Source of the DNA: Pseudomonas poae
GTDB lineage: Bacteria; Pseudomonadota; Gammaproteobacteria; Pseudomonadales; Pseudomonadaceae
Assembly (NCBI GenBank): GCA_004000515.1
Contig: CP034537.1
Coordinates: 1,984,001-2,048,000, forward strand
Reading direction: 5' to 3'
DNA length: 64,000 nt
Under the pieces are notes generated by a model. It was not told where the DNA came from. It saw nothing but the letters and a program-made list of their open reading frames with translations, and ran no database searches. This document shows, piece after piece, positions 19,300 through 28,587 of the stretch. The stretch's first letter is position 1. Every line of letters starts with the position of its first letter. The position numbers and the translations under genes are program-made.

Positions 19300-19545
19300 G
19301 GGCGACCTCCATGAATTGCTCGATGTCATCACCGAGTTCAGGCACGCCGGGAAATTGTTTATCCAGCTCGGCAATGATCGAGGCCACATCGCGCTCGCCG
19401 TCGATCAAGCCGCCGATTAGCGCGGCGCTGTCGTTGAGCTTGATCATGCCTTCGGGGTAGAGCAGCACATGGCCTTTTGCGCGGGCTCGTACTGGTAGCG
19501 ATAGCCCTGGCGCCATGTGGGTTTCTTGCTGCGATCAAAGCTCAT
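19271..19545 (-). CDS. pqqD: PQQ biosynthesis peptide chaperone PqqD (frameshifted)
   Basis: RiPP recognition protein that binds PqqA and presents it to PqqE. From ATG 19545 the product begins [22 protein letters not shown] is missing at about 19474, after which [18 protein letters not shown] continues in the next frame; corrected length is 91 residues, normal for PqqD. It overlaps pqqC by 11 bases and pqqE by 29 bases, so translation is coupled. Confidence 0.92.
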
Positions 19546-20293
19546 AGGGTGATCCTTTATGCCACGCCCGCTGGTCGGTCACGCTGTGATACGGCGGGCG
19601 TTTCAGTTCGTAGGCCATGCTCATGGCATCCAGCATGCTCCACAAAATATCCAGTTTGAACTGGAGAATTTCCAGCATGCGCTCCTGGCCTTCGCGAGTG
19701 GTGTAGTGCTGCAGCGTGATCGCCAAACCGTGCTCTACATCGCGGCGAGCCTGGCCCAGGCGAGTACGGAAATACTCGTAGCCAGTAGGGTCGATCCACG
19801 GGTAATGCTGCGGCCAGCTGTCGAGGCGCGATTGGTGGATCTGCGGCGCGAACAGCTCGGTCAGCGAGCTGCTGGCGGCTTCCTGCCAGCTGGCGCGACG
19901 GGCGAAGTTGACGTAGGCATCCACCGCAAAACGCACGCCAGGCAGTACCAGTTCCTGTGAGCGCAGTTGGTCTGGGTCGAGGCCGACAGCCTGCCCCAGG
20001 CGCAGCCAGGCTTCGATGCCGCCGTCTTCACCCGGTGCGCCATCGTGGTCGAGCAGACGCTGAATCCACTCGCGGCGAATTTCGCGGTCCGGGCAGTTGG
20101 CCAGGATCGCGGCATCTTCGAGTGGGATGTTCACCTGGTAGTAGAAGCGGTTGGCAACCCAGCCCTGGATCTGCTCGCGGCTGGCGCGACCTTCGTACAT
20201 CGCCACGTGGTACGGGTGATGGATATGGTAGAAGGCGCCCTTGGCCCGCAGGGCGGCTTCGAATTCAGCGGTGGTCAACGGCGTGTCAGTCAT
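19535..20293 (-). CDS. pqqC: Pyrroloquinoline-quinone synthase PqqC
   Basis: Cofactorless oxidase that carries out the last ring closure and eight-electron oxidation to PQQ. 252 residues, all-helical TenA-like fold. Conserved stretches include the [20 protein letters not shown] region near residue 18, [20 protein letters not shown] and [16 protein letters not shown]. Intact. 11 bases upstream lies the end of pqqB. Confidence 0.95.
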   Translation of the reverse strand: MTDTPLTTAEFEAALRAKGAFYHIHHPYHVAMYEGRASREQIQGWVANRFYYQVNIPLEDAAILANCPDREIRREWIQRLLDHDGAPGEDGGIEAWLRLGQAVGLDPDQLRSQELVLPGVRFAVDAYVNFARRASWQEAASSSLTELFAPQIHQSRLDSWPQHYPWIDPTGYEYFRTRLGQARRDVEHGLAITLQHYTTREGQERMLEILQFKLDILWSMLDAMSMAYELKRPPYHSVTDQRAWHKGSPYEL

Positions 20294-20304
20294 TTCGATT
20301 ACTC

Positions 20305-21216
20305 CTACAATTCAATGCTCATGCCGTCGTAAGCCACTTCGACATTGCGCCGCACCAGTTCCGCTCGCTCGGGGGAGTCTTCATCGAGGATCGGGTTGGT
20401 GTTGTTGATGTGGATAAGCACCTTGCGCTGCTCGGGCAACTGCTCCAGCACTTCCAGCATGCCGCCGGGTCCGTTCTGCGCCAGGTGGCCCATTTCACGA
20501 CCGGTACGGGTGCCGACGCCACGGCGCTGCATTTCATCGTCGTCCCACATCGTGCCGTCCACCAGCAGGCAATCGCTGCCCGCCATGATCTCCAGCAGCG
20601 GCGCATCGACCTTGCCCAGGCCTGGGGCGTAGAACAGTTTGCCGCCGGTGCGCAGGTCTTCGACGATCAGGCCGATGTTGTCGCCGGGGTGTGGGTCGAA
20701 GCGGTGCGGCGAGTAGGGCGGTGCGGCGCTGCGCAGCGGCAGCGGGGTGAAACGCAGGTTGGGGCACGCCGGGATGGTGAAGCTTGTATCCAGCTCAATG
20801 CGGTTCCATGCCAGGCCGCCGTTCCAGTGGGTGAGCATGGTGAACAGCGGGAAACCGGTGCTGAGGTCTTCATGGACCATGTCAGTGCACCACACCTGGT
20901 GCGGGCAACCTTCGCGCAGGCTCAACAGGCCGGTGGTGTGGTCGATCTGGCTGTCCATCAGGATGATCGCGCTGATGCCGGTATCACGCAGCGCGCGGCC
21001 CGGCTGCATCGGCGCAAAGCTTTGCAGTTGCGCGCGAATATCCGGCGAGGCATTGCACAGCACCCAGTTCACGCCATCGTCGGAGATCGCGATGGAAGAC
21101 TGGGTACGCGCGTGGGCGCGCAGGCTGCCGTCGCGAAAACCTGCGCAGTTCACGCAGTTGCAGTTCCACTGCGGGAAACCACCGCCAGCGGCGGAACCTA
21201 GAATCTGGACAAACAT
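20305..21216 (-). CDS. pqqB: PQQ biosynthesis protein PqqB
   Basis: Metallo-beta-lactamase-fold protein of 303 residues, proposed to hydroxylate the tyrosine part of the PqqA-derived intermediate. It begins [19 protein letters not shown] with the CNCVNC cysteine cluster just after. [17 protein letters not shown] supplies the degenerate metal motif of the family. The ATG at 21216 is the conserved start. It is separated from pqqA by a hairpin with a T tail (21245-21275), so it is expressed by readthrough. Confidence 0.94.
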   Translation of the reverse strand: MFVQILGSAAGGGFPQWNCNCVNCAGFRDGSLRAHARTQSSIAISDDGVNWVLCNASPDIRAQLQSFAPMQPGRALRDTGISAIILMDSQIDHTTGLLSLREGCPHQVWCTDMVHEDLSTGFPLFTMLTHWNGGLAWNRIELDTSFTIPACPNLRFTPLPLRSAAPPYSPHRFDPHPGDNIGLIVEDLRTGGKLFYAPGLGKVDAPLLEIMAGSDCLLVDGTMWDDDEMQRRGVGTRTGREMGHLAQNGPGGMLEVLEQLPEQRKVLIHINNTNPILDEDSPERAELVRRNVEVAYDGMSIEL

Positions 21217-21244
21217 GGCAGCTCCATCAAGCAACGCTCAAAAC

Positions 21245-21275
21245 AAAAACGCCCCGGGCGTACCGAGGCGTTGTA
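21245..21275 (-). terminator. Terminator/attenuator between pqqA and pqqB
   Basis: Read on the minus strand: ACGCCTCGG, short loop, CCGGGGCGT, then TTTTTGTTTT. A 9-bp stem with one wobble. It lets pqqA, which is consumed as substrate, be made in excess over the enzymes. Confidence 0.8.
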
Positions 21276-21287
21276 TTACCCAGCGGA

Positions 21288-21362
21288 TCAGCGGCTGGCG
21301 AAGTACATGGTGACTTCGAAACCGATACGCAGATCAGTGTAAGCAGGTTTGGACCAGGTCAT
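21288..21362 (-). CDS. pqqA: PQQ precursor peptide PqqA
   Basis: 24 residues: [20 protein letters not shown] then FASR. The Glu16 and Tyr20 of the E-V-T-M-Y motif are the atoms that become PQQ. It is too short for ordinary gene finding. TAGGAG lies 8 bases upstream of the ATG. The leader holds a hairpin (21417-21434) and a repeated CTTGGTAG. Confidence 0.96.
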   Translation of the reverse strand: MTWSKPAYTDLRIGFEVTMYFASR

Positions 21363-21372
21363 ATTCTTACTC

Positions 21373-21402
21373 CTACCAAGGGATGGGACTTTCACTACCA
21401 AG
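21373..21402 (-). repeat. Direct repeat of CTTGGTAG in the pqqA leader
   Basis: Read on the minus strand, CTTGGTAG occurs at 21402-21395 and again at 21380-21373, exactly 22 bases apart. The second copy runs into the Shine-Dalgarno sequence (GGTAGGAG). Confidence 0.5.
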
Positions 21403-21416
21403 TAATACATATAGTC

Positions 21417-21434
21417 CATCTCCAATCGGAGATG
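21417..21434. other. Stem-loop in the pqqA leader
   Basis: CATCTCC-AATC-GGAGATG is a perfect 7-bp inverted repeat about 60 bases upstream of the pqqA ATG. It could be a protein-binding palindrome or an RNA hairpin; the sequence does not decide. Confidence 0.5.
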
Positions 21435-21521
21435 TTCAGCTGTGTGCCTAGGAATAATACTCAGATCTACTCAAGTTAGCGCTGTCTCGATGGAAAAAGC
21501 CTGTTGCAGGGTTGGCAATGA

Positions 21522-23874
21522 TCAGCCCCTCGACTGCCAGGATTCATCGACGATCGGGCCGTTGGCGACGCAAACCCAGCCGCCTGTCGCGTCGTTGAGT
21601 TGCTGGGCGGCGCGCTGCACATCGTCCTGTGTGCGGGTTTGGATCAGCTGTTGAAGCTCGCCCAGATACGCCGACGAATGGCCGGCCAAGCGAGCATGCC
21701 AAAGCAGCTCGGCAGCGCTGGCGACAGGAAGTGTCTGTGGGGCGAACTGTTGTGCTAGCGCCTGGTTGCCTGCGTCAACGTTACGGCGGATCAGCGCTGG
21801 CAATTGCTGCATAAACGTTTGCAGGTGACCAATAATCCCTTCCACGGACACGCTGGGGGATTGCACGCCGAACAGCAGGCCGGTTTGCCCATTGATCTGT
21901 CGGACACCACTGAACACGGCGTAGCCGATCTGCAACTCTACACGCAGGCGCTGGTAGAACGGCCCCTGTAGCAGGTGCCCGAGCAGTCGCCACGCAGCCT
22001 CATCCGCCAAGGTTTGGCTGGGCGTGGGGCAAAACAGCAGCACGGCGGCCTCCTTGGAATCGGTCCTTACCTCGTGCCAGATGCGTTGACCGGCCAAGTC
22101 GGGAAACCGATGTTCGAGGTTCGCGGGTTGCCCGGGCAACCGGGCCGCTGCTGTCTTGATCGCCGCTTCAAGGGCGGCGGGGAAACCAGCCCCAAGCCTT
22201 GCCAGCGTGCGTTAGCCCAAGACGCCTCGCTGTCTTGGGGCGCAATCTCGGTGCAGTAAATGGGCAGCGCCTTGAGCAGTTCGCGGATGGCGATCAAGGT
22301 ATTGCAGCCGGGAACGCCGGCTGTGCTTGATTCAAACTATGCACCAACGCTTCCAGCACCCCCGGCATTGGCTCGTGCAGCCCGGTCATGCTCACGCGCC
22401 AATCGGGGCCGATGGTTTCGAATGACATTTCAACGCCCGCCTGGCGCGCCTGCTCGCGCAACGGTTGCAAAGCACCTTCCAGCCCGGTGGGCGCACCGCG
22501 CCAACGCAGGTACAACGCAGCTTCATCGCCATCATTGGCCACAGCTGGGCTGAAGGTCAGCGCCGACACTTCCTTGCGCCCCCGTGAACGGTCCTGTGCA
22601 AAGGTGCGCAAGCCTCGGTGAGCGCTGGTCTGGCCGCGAATCAGGCCCGCACGTTCTTCCTTCACCGGCGGGCGCAGGAATGGGTTGTTCGGTGGTAGCT
22701 GCCAAGTGTGTTGCGAAGGCGGCAGCTGCAGGGCATCGAGCATGGCTTTGAGGGCTGCAACGGCCGGCTCCGAGAGGTTTTCGCTGTCGTGACGAGCCAG
22801 TGCCAGTGCGCCCTGGATCTGTTGTTGCCTTGTCGCCAGCAGGGCGAACTCTTCTCGCAGTGAAGTCCAGTCACTGTGTGCGAAAAAGCTCAGCCAGTCG
22901 TGCAGCAATGCCTGGATCTGTGTCGCCGCTTCGTCTTGGGTACCGAGGGTAAAGTCGATATCCAGTACCGCTTGCCCGGCGTAGTGATACACCACGCTCG
23001 CCTGCACGGAGGTGGCCAGGTCTCTTGCTTGCAGTTCAGCCAGCAGCCCGCCCGGTGCCGAGGCGTTCAGCCAGGTGCAAAGGAACGCCAAGGCCTCACG
23101 GGGCGCATCGCCGATGATGACTTGATGCAGGTGATTGCCAGCGAGGTGTTGGTAACCCTGCGCCTGGCCTGGCATCAATGCGGGCGGCGCGTCTTGTGGG
23201 CGTAGAGGCCCCGAGGTCAGCGCCTCGCTGAAGCGCTGCGCCAAGGCTTCCAGTGCTTCCAGCGGCTGCGGGCCGGCGAGGCTCAAGGTCATCTGCCCGC
23301 TCTGGTAAAACTGCTGATGAAATTCCCGCAATGCCTGCTGAAAGGCCTCGCGCTCCACCGGCAGGCTGTCGCGGTTGCCCGCATGAAAACCGCGCAATGG
23401 ATGACCCGCCGCCAGGCCTTCCAGCAACGCGACTTGCTGCTGTGCCTTGGCATCTTGAGACCAGGCGACAAATTCCGCGTGCAGCACTTCGCGCTCGCGC
23501 AGTTGGTCGTCCAGCGTCAGGCGCGGGTGGGTCAGCATATCGGCCAGCCGCTCCAGCCCATCGGCAAAGGTCGGCTCCGGTAGCTCAAAGAAGAAGTCTG
23601 TGGTGCGTTCACGGGTGCTGGCATTGACCTGGCCACCTTGGCGTTGCACGTAGGCCATCAACCCTTCGCCCGTAGGAAACCGTTCGGTCCCGAGAAACAG
23701 CAGATGCTCAAGAAAATGCGCCAAGCCTGGCCACGCCAACGGCACATCATGGCTGCCGGCAGCCACCCGCAACGCAGCCGCGCAACGTTTTAAACGCGGC
23801 GCATGGCGCAGGGAAACTCGCAGGCCATTAGCCAGGGTCAGGTGAAGGTGATGAGAGGGGGCCGGCGCAGGCAT
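21522..23874 (-). CDS. pqqF: M16 metallopeptidase PqqF (two frame breaks)
   Basis: Insulinase-family protease that cuts the cross-linked PqqA peptide. The inverted zinc motif HFLEHLLFLGTERFP is near residue 47, with the downstream glutamate expected in the ERTTDFFFELPEPTFADG region. One T (A on the coding strand) is missing at about 22302 and one C (G) at about 22191. Corrected length is 784 residues, normal for Pseudomonas PqqF. It sits ahead of pqqA and after davA. The ATG at 23874 (MPAPAPSHH) is preferred to the GTG two codons earlier. Confidence 0.9.
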
Positions 23875-23922
23875 GGGCACTTCCGAAACGTAGGAAGCGC
23901 CTATGCTAACAAACCCGAGGAT

Positions 23923-24716
23923 TCAGGGCTTGTGCAGCGCGGCGTACAGTTCGGGGCGCCGGTCTTGCAGGTAGTGGTTGGCGGCACGGGCGTCGATGAT
24001 CGATTGGCGCTCCAGCGTACCGACAATCAAGGCTTCATCCAGGCCGGCCTGGGCGATGCGTTGGCCGTTTGGCGCGGCAATGCTGCTCTGCCCGCAATAC
24101 TGGATCTCGCCTTCGTGCCCGCAGTAATTGGCATAGGCCACGTAACATTGGTTTTCGAAGGCCCGCGCCCGCACGGTAACATCCGCCACAAAGTCGAACG
24201 GCACCATATTGGCCGTAGGCACCAGGATCAGCTCGGCGCCGGCCAGGGCCAGGCGACGGGTGTTTTCCGGAAACTCCAAGTCGTAGCAGATCAGGAAACC
24301 CAGCTTCCAGCCGTTGAGTTCCACCAGCGGGAAGTCATCGCCCCGGCACTGAACATCGAATGGTCAAGATCGCCAAACAGGTGAGTCTTGCGGTAGTTGC
24401 ACAGGCGCTGGCCGTGGGCGTCGATCAACTGAATCGCGTTGTAGATCTGCCCATCGTCGGCACGCTCCGGGTAGCCATACACAATCGCCAGGCCAGCGCT
24501 TTTCGCCAGTTTGGCGATGGCCTGCGCGGAGGGACCATCCTGCGCCTCGGCCAACGCGCCAACGGCCTCGGCACCGATGTTGTAGCCGCTGAGGAACATC
24601 TCTGGCAGCACCAGTACATCGGCATCGGACGCCTCATGCGCCAACTGATGCAGGCGCTTGAGGTTGCCGGCCACGTCCAGCGGCAGCGGCGGGCATTGGT
24701 ACAAGGCGACACGCAT
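23923..24716 (-). CDS. davA: 5-aminopentanamidase DavA (frameshifted)
   Basis: Nitrilase-family amidohydrolase that turns 5-aminovaleramide into 5-aminovalerate and ammonia. The catalytic triad is visible: Glu in VLPEMFLSGYNIG, Lys in NYRKTHLFGDLD, and Cys in LGFLICYDLEFPEN. One base is missing in a C run (G on the coding strand) at 24341-24344 between MFSAG and the expected DDFPLVELNGWKLG. Corrected length is 264 residues. It begins 10 bases after davB, so both are one transcript. Position next to davB and pqqF repeats the P. putida order. Confidence 0.9.
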
Positions 24717-24726
24717 GGTCAACTCC

Positions 24727-26417
24727 TTACTCGGCCAAGGCGATCGGGCCGATCTCATCGAACACATCACCGGGGCCTGGGTTCTCAGGGTGAGTGCTGC
24801 CACCGAAGTGGGTCATGATGCCCCACACCGCATTCAGTGAGGTCTGTACAGCGCCTTCTACCCAGGCCGGGGTCCAGGATACGTCGTCACCCGCGATAAA
24901 AATCCCACGCTGTTCAGCGGGCATGTCCTTCTGCATGAAGTGCGCATACATACGCTGGTTGTAGCGATAGTGGCCCGGCAGCGCGCCTTTGAAAGCGCCG
25001 AGGAAATGCGGGTCGGCTTCCCACGATACGGTGATCGGGTCGCCGATGATGCGCGCCTTGATGTCGACTTTCGGGTAGATCTTCTTCAAGGCATCCAGCG
25101 CCAGCTTCACGCGCTTGTCGATGGGCTGCGGGAGCATTTTCAGCGCGTCACTCATCCACGAATAAGACAGGCAAATTACCCCGGCTTGTCGTCACCGTTA
25201 TCGAACAAGTACGTGCCCCGGGTCAGGCGGTCGGTGAGGGTCATGCTCATCAGGTCGCGGCCGGTTTCCGGGTCTTTGTCCTTCCAGAACGGGCGGTCGA
25301 CCATCACGAAGGTTTTTGACGACTGCATGTAGCGCGTGCGGTCCAGGGCCATCCACATCTTTTGCGAGAACAGGGTTTCATCGCATTCAATCTGAGTGGT
25401 CAGCAGCCAGCTTTGGCAGGTGGTCAGCACGGCGGCGTATTCACGGGTATCGCCGTAGTTGTCGGTGACCGCAAAGCGCCCATCGGCGGCGTGGGCAATG
25501 CGCTTCACACCGGCCCGTGGCGCACCGCGGTGCAGCGAGCTGAGGCTGGTGCCCGCAGGCCAGTGGGCGCAACGCTCCGGCACATGGCGCCAGATGCCCA
25601 TGGGGACCTGCGCCACGCCACCGACCACGAGGTGTTGGTGGTCGTCGCAGTTGGTCATCACTACGCGAAAGATTTCCAGCATGGAATTGGGAAAGTCCGA
25701 GTCCCAGCCGCCCGTGCCGAAACCTACTTGGCCGAACACTTCGCGGTGCAGGAACGACAACTTGGCGAACGCCTTGGATGTGGCAACGAAGTCATAGAAG
25801 GTCCGGTCGTCCCACAGCGGCACGAGCTTGTTCCACAGTTCCTTGAGGCGCGGTACGTCGCGGTCGCGAATGGCTTGCTGGATATCGCCGAACTGCGAGC
25901 CGGCCTCCAGGGCGTCGGCCCAGGCGTCCGCGACTTCCTGGAACAGCACCGGCAGGTCGGAAAGCTTTTGCGCGTAGTGGGTCTGGCCTTCGAGGTCGAT
26001 CACCGTGCTGCCAGAGGCCGGGGTCAGCGGGTTGGGAAAGGGTTTGGTTTCCAGGCCGAGCTTGTCCACGTAGTGATAGAACGCGGTGGACGACACCGGG
26101 AAACGCATCCCGCCCAGCTCGGCGATGATGCCTTCGGCGCCTTCAAACGCCTGCGAGCGCAGGCGACCGCCCATTTTCGAGGCTTCATAGACCACTGGCT
26201 TGAGGCCCAATTTCATCAGTTCGTAGGCGGCCACCAGGCCCGCGATGCCTGCGCCGACGATCGCCACTTCGGCGCCATGGTTGGCGGCGGGAATACTGCC
26301 CAGACCTGCCGGGTGTTCGATCCAGTTATCAAAGGCAAACGGGAAATCCGGGCCAAAGATGGTGATGGGTTTTTTACCGTCTGCAGGGTGGCGATTGTTT
26401 TTCTTGGATGAGTTCAT
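24727..26417 (-). CDS. davB: L-lysine 2-monooxygenase DavB (frameshifted)
   Basis: FAD-dependent amine-oxidase-fold enzyme that decarboxylates and oxidises lysine to 5-aminovaleramide. The FAD motif VAIVGAGIAGLVAAYE is near residue 46, MGGRLRS near 78, and the FAD-end motif IFIAGDDVSWTPAWVEGA near the C-terminus. One G is missing at about 25180 (DKPG-VICLSYSW). Corrected length is 563 residues, close to P. putida DavB. Tryptophan or phenylalanine monooxygenase is the alternative, but the neighbouring davA makes lysine the best substrate. A TATACT hexamer about 40 bases upstream may be its -10. Confidence 0.88.
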
Positions 26418-26563
26418 GGCTGACCTGGCTGGCAACTCGGCGGGGCACGACCCGCTGAGTATAGGAAAAGATGGCAGCCAGTTTAGGGAGCGTAGCGTTC
26501 GTTAATAAGACGCAAAGTGTCGTCGGATTGAATTGTTTTTGGTCAAAGTGACGAAGCTGGTGG

Positions 26564-27010
26564 TCAGACTGGCTGACCGCGATCCAATTTGCTGCTGAGG
26601 ATGATCGACGTGGTGGTTTTTTCTACACCGTCGACGCTGCCGATCTGGTCCAGCAGTTGATCAAGCTGCTCTGGCGAATCAGTACGCAGCCAGGCTACGT
26701 AATCGAACTCGCCGCTGACCGCGCACAATTGCTGGACCTGCGCCATGGCGCTCAGCTTGCGCAGCACTTCCTTGCCTGAGCGCGCTTGCACGGTAATGCC
26801 CACATAAGCCTGTAAGCCGCCGTCGACGACCCGTTGGCCCAGGCGCACACCGTATCCGGTAATCACTTGGGTTTTTTCCAGGCGTGCCAGGCGCGACGTC
26901 ACCGTGGTGCGTGCGATGCCGAGCTGCCGCGCAAGCATGGCCACGCTTTCACGGGCGTTGATCTGCAGGGCGGCGATCAGTTGGCGATCGATTTCATCTA
27001 GGACGGGCAA
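26564..27010 (-). CDS. Lrp/AsnC-family regulator
   Basis: 148 residues. The helix-turn-helix is ESVAMLARQLGIARTTVTSR (about 20-40), followed by a RAM-type ligand domain with GVEKTTTSIILS near the end. Start taken as TTG 27010 (MPVLDEIDRQLIAAL) with GGAG 6 bases upstream; the longer open frame is not family-like. It sits just upstream of davB in the same direction, so it probably senses an amino acid, likely lysine, and controls davBA. Intact. Confidence 0.85.
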   Translation of the reverse strand: MPVLDEIDRQLIAALQINARESVAMLARQLGIARTTVTSRLARLEKTQVITGYGVRLGQRVVDGGLQAYVGITVQARSGKEVLRKLSAMAQVQQLCAVSGEFDYVAWLRTDSPEQLDQLLDQIGSVDGVEKTTTSIILSSKLDRGQPV

Positions 27011-27045
27011 GGGAAACTCCGGATCGGGCGGCAATGGGCGGCATG

Positions 27046-27914
27046 TTACAGGCTTGCATCGGCCAGCAGGCAGCGGGCGAACAACTGCGGCACCGGCAAA
27101 TGGCGTTGGCTGTAGCGGCTGAGCAGGATGATCTCGCGGTAAAACGTCTGGCTGCCCAGTGGGATGATTCGTACTTTGGGCGAGCGCTCCAGCCATAGGC
27201 CGGCCTGAGGAATCAGCGACACGCCCAGGCCACACTCGACCATCCTGACGATAGCTTCCAGCTCATCCAACTCCAGCGCTACCTGCACCTCGAGCTTCTG
27301 TTCGCGTAAGAAGCGACTGATCAACCGTCCGCCAAACGAAGCGCGGTCATAGCGCACATGGGGCTGGGTGCTGAGCAAGTGCAACGGGTCATCACCCGCC
27401 AGGGAGTCCGGCACGATCAGCACAAATGGCTCCCTGCGCACCTCCTGCACATGCAACTCCTTGGGCAGCTCAAAAGGCGGGCGAATGATGATCGCCGAGT
27501 CCAGCTCGCCGGCGTCCACCTGGCTCAACAATTCCAGGGACACGCCCGGCACCAGCTTGCACTCCAGCGCCGGTGCGGCTTGGCGCAGGCGTACCAGCGC
27601 CTGGGGCAGCAGGCCGGTCTGGGCGGTGCCAATGGCACCCACCTTCAGCTCGCCGCGGTACTCATTGGCATCCACCGGCACCGCCATGCGGTTGAAGGTC
27701 TCCACGATCTCCTTGGCCATCGGCAATGCACGCACACCGGCAGCATTCAACATGGCCTGGCGCCCGGTGCGGTCGAACAACGGCACACCGAGCGCCTGCT
27801 CCAGCTGGCGAATTTGCGCACTCACCGCAGACTGCGTCAGCCCGATGTGCATGCCGCTGCCGCGAACGTGCCATGGCGGGTTACGGCGATAAAGGTCTTC
27901 AATTCGCGGAGCAT
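27046..27914 (-). CDS. LysR-family regulator (frameshifted)
   Basis: Corrected length is 289 residues. From ATG 27914 it reads MLRELKTFIAVTRHGTFAAA. One G is then missing at about 27855, and GMHIGLTQSAVSAQIRQLEQ continues in the next frame. The helix-turn-helix and a full effector domain (90-285) are present. It is divergent from the VOC gene at 28027 across 112 bases, its likely target. Effector unknown. Confidence 0.83.
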
Positions 27915-28026
27915 GGACGTCTCGACTGATCGAAATAATTTGAGCTCGGCGCAAAAACTATCGTCTTTTCATCGAATCAGGCAAGGCTAAACTCGATGCA
28001 CTTAATGCCCTTAGAGGTTAGACCTG

Positions 28027-28452
28027 ATGACACTTGCGCCTTTTCACCTCGCCATTCCGGTATACGACTTGGTCGCTGCGCGGCACTTCTATGGGGAAGT
28101 ATTCGGATTGGAGGAAGGTCGTTCCAGCGACCACTGGGTCGACTTCAACTTCTTCGGCCACCAATTGGTGATTCACGAACACCCGAAGACCGCGTCCCAG
28201 GAATCGGCGCATACCAACGCAGTCGACGGCCACGACGTGCCCGTACCGCATTTTGGTGTGGTGCTGGGTTGGGACGATTGGCATGCCCTGGCGGAACGCC
28301 TGCAAGCGCGGGAGACGAAGTTCGTGCTGGAGCCCCACATTCGCTTCAAGGGGCAAGTGGGGGAGCAGGCGACGTTGTTTCTGTTTGACCCGTGCGGCAA
28401 TGCGCTGGAGTTCAAGGCGTTTAGGGATATTGGGCAGTTGTTTGCGAAGTGA
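28027..28452 (+). CDS. VOC-superfamily protein (glyoxalase/dioxygenase fold)
   Basis: 141 residues with two beta-alpha-beta-beta-beta modules. Possible metal ligands are His in APFHLAIPV (about residue 7), His in VPHFGVVL (about 76) and Glu in ALEFKAF (about 131). It belongs to the group annotated as glyoxalase or bleomycin-resistance-like; no substrate can be assigned. The divergent LysR gene suggests an inducible function. Intact. Confidence 0.8.
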   Translation: MTLAPFHLAIPVYDLVAARHFYGEVFGLEEGRSSDHWVDFNFFGHQLVIHEHPKTASQESAHTNAVDGHDVPVPHFGVVLGWDDWHALAERLQARETKFVLEPHIRFKGQVGEQATLFLFDPCGNALEFKAFRDIGQLFAK

Positions 28453-28468
28453 GGCTGCCAGACACACA

Positions 28469-28492
28469 AAAGCGCGCAATGCGCGGCTTTGG
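28469..28492 (-). terminator. Terminator following the tRNA gene
   Basis: On the minus strand AAAGCCGCGC-ATT-GCGCGCTTTT: a stem of about 9 bp with one bulged C, then a T run. It also faces the end of the VOC gene. Confidence 0.6.
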
Positions 28493-28495
28493 AGT

Positions 28496-28572
28496 TGGTG
28501 GGCCCACACGGACTTGAACCGTGGACCAAAGGATTATGAGTCCTCTGCTCTGACCAACTGAGCTATAGGCCC
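28496..28572 (-). tRNA. tRNA with CAU anticodon, probably Ile2
   Basis: A complete 77-base cloverleaf including an encoded CCA. Acceptor GGGCCTA pairs with TGGGCCC (one U-G wobble), D-arm GCTC..GAGC, anticodon stem GAGGA/TCCTT with loop CTCATAA, T-arm CACGG-TTCAAGT-CCGTG. The TTTGGTC variable region and T-arm resemble E. coli ileX, so it is probably the lysidine-modified isoleucine tRNA for AUA, not elongator Met. It lies 15 bases downstream of the GGDEF-EAL gene on the same strand. Confidence 0.9.
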
Positions 28573-28587
28573 TTAACAGGTCGCGGA

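Noticed and set aside
26564..27235. 223-residue form of the Lrp-type regulator
   Set aside because: The first 75 residues are proline- and arginine-rich noise; the TTG at 27010 has a good ribosome site and a normal family start.
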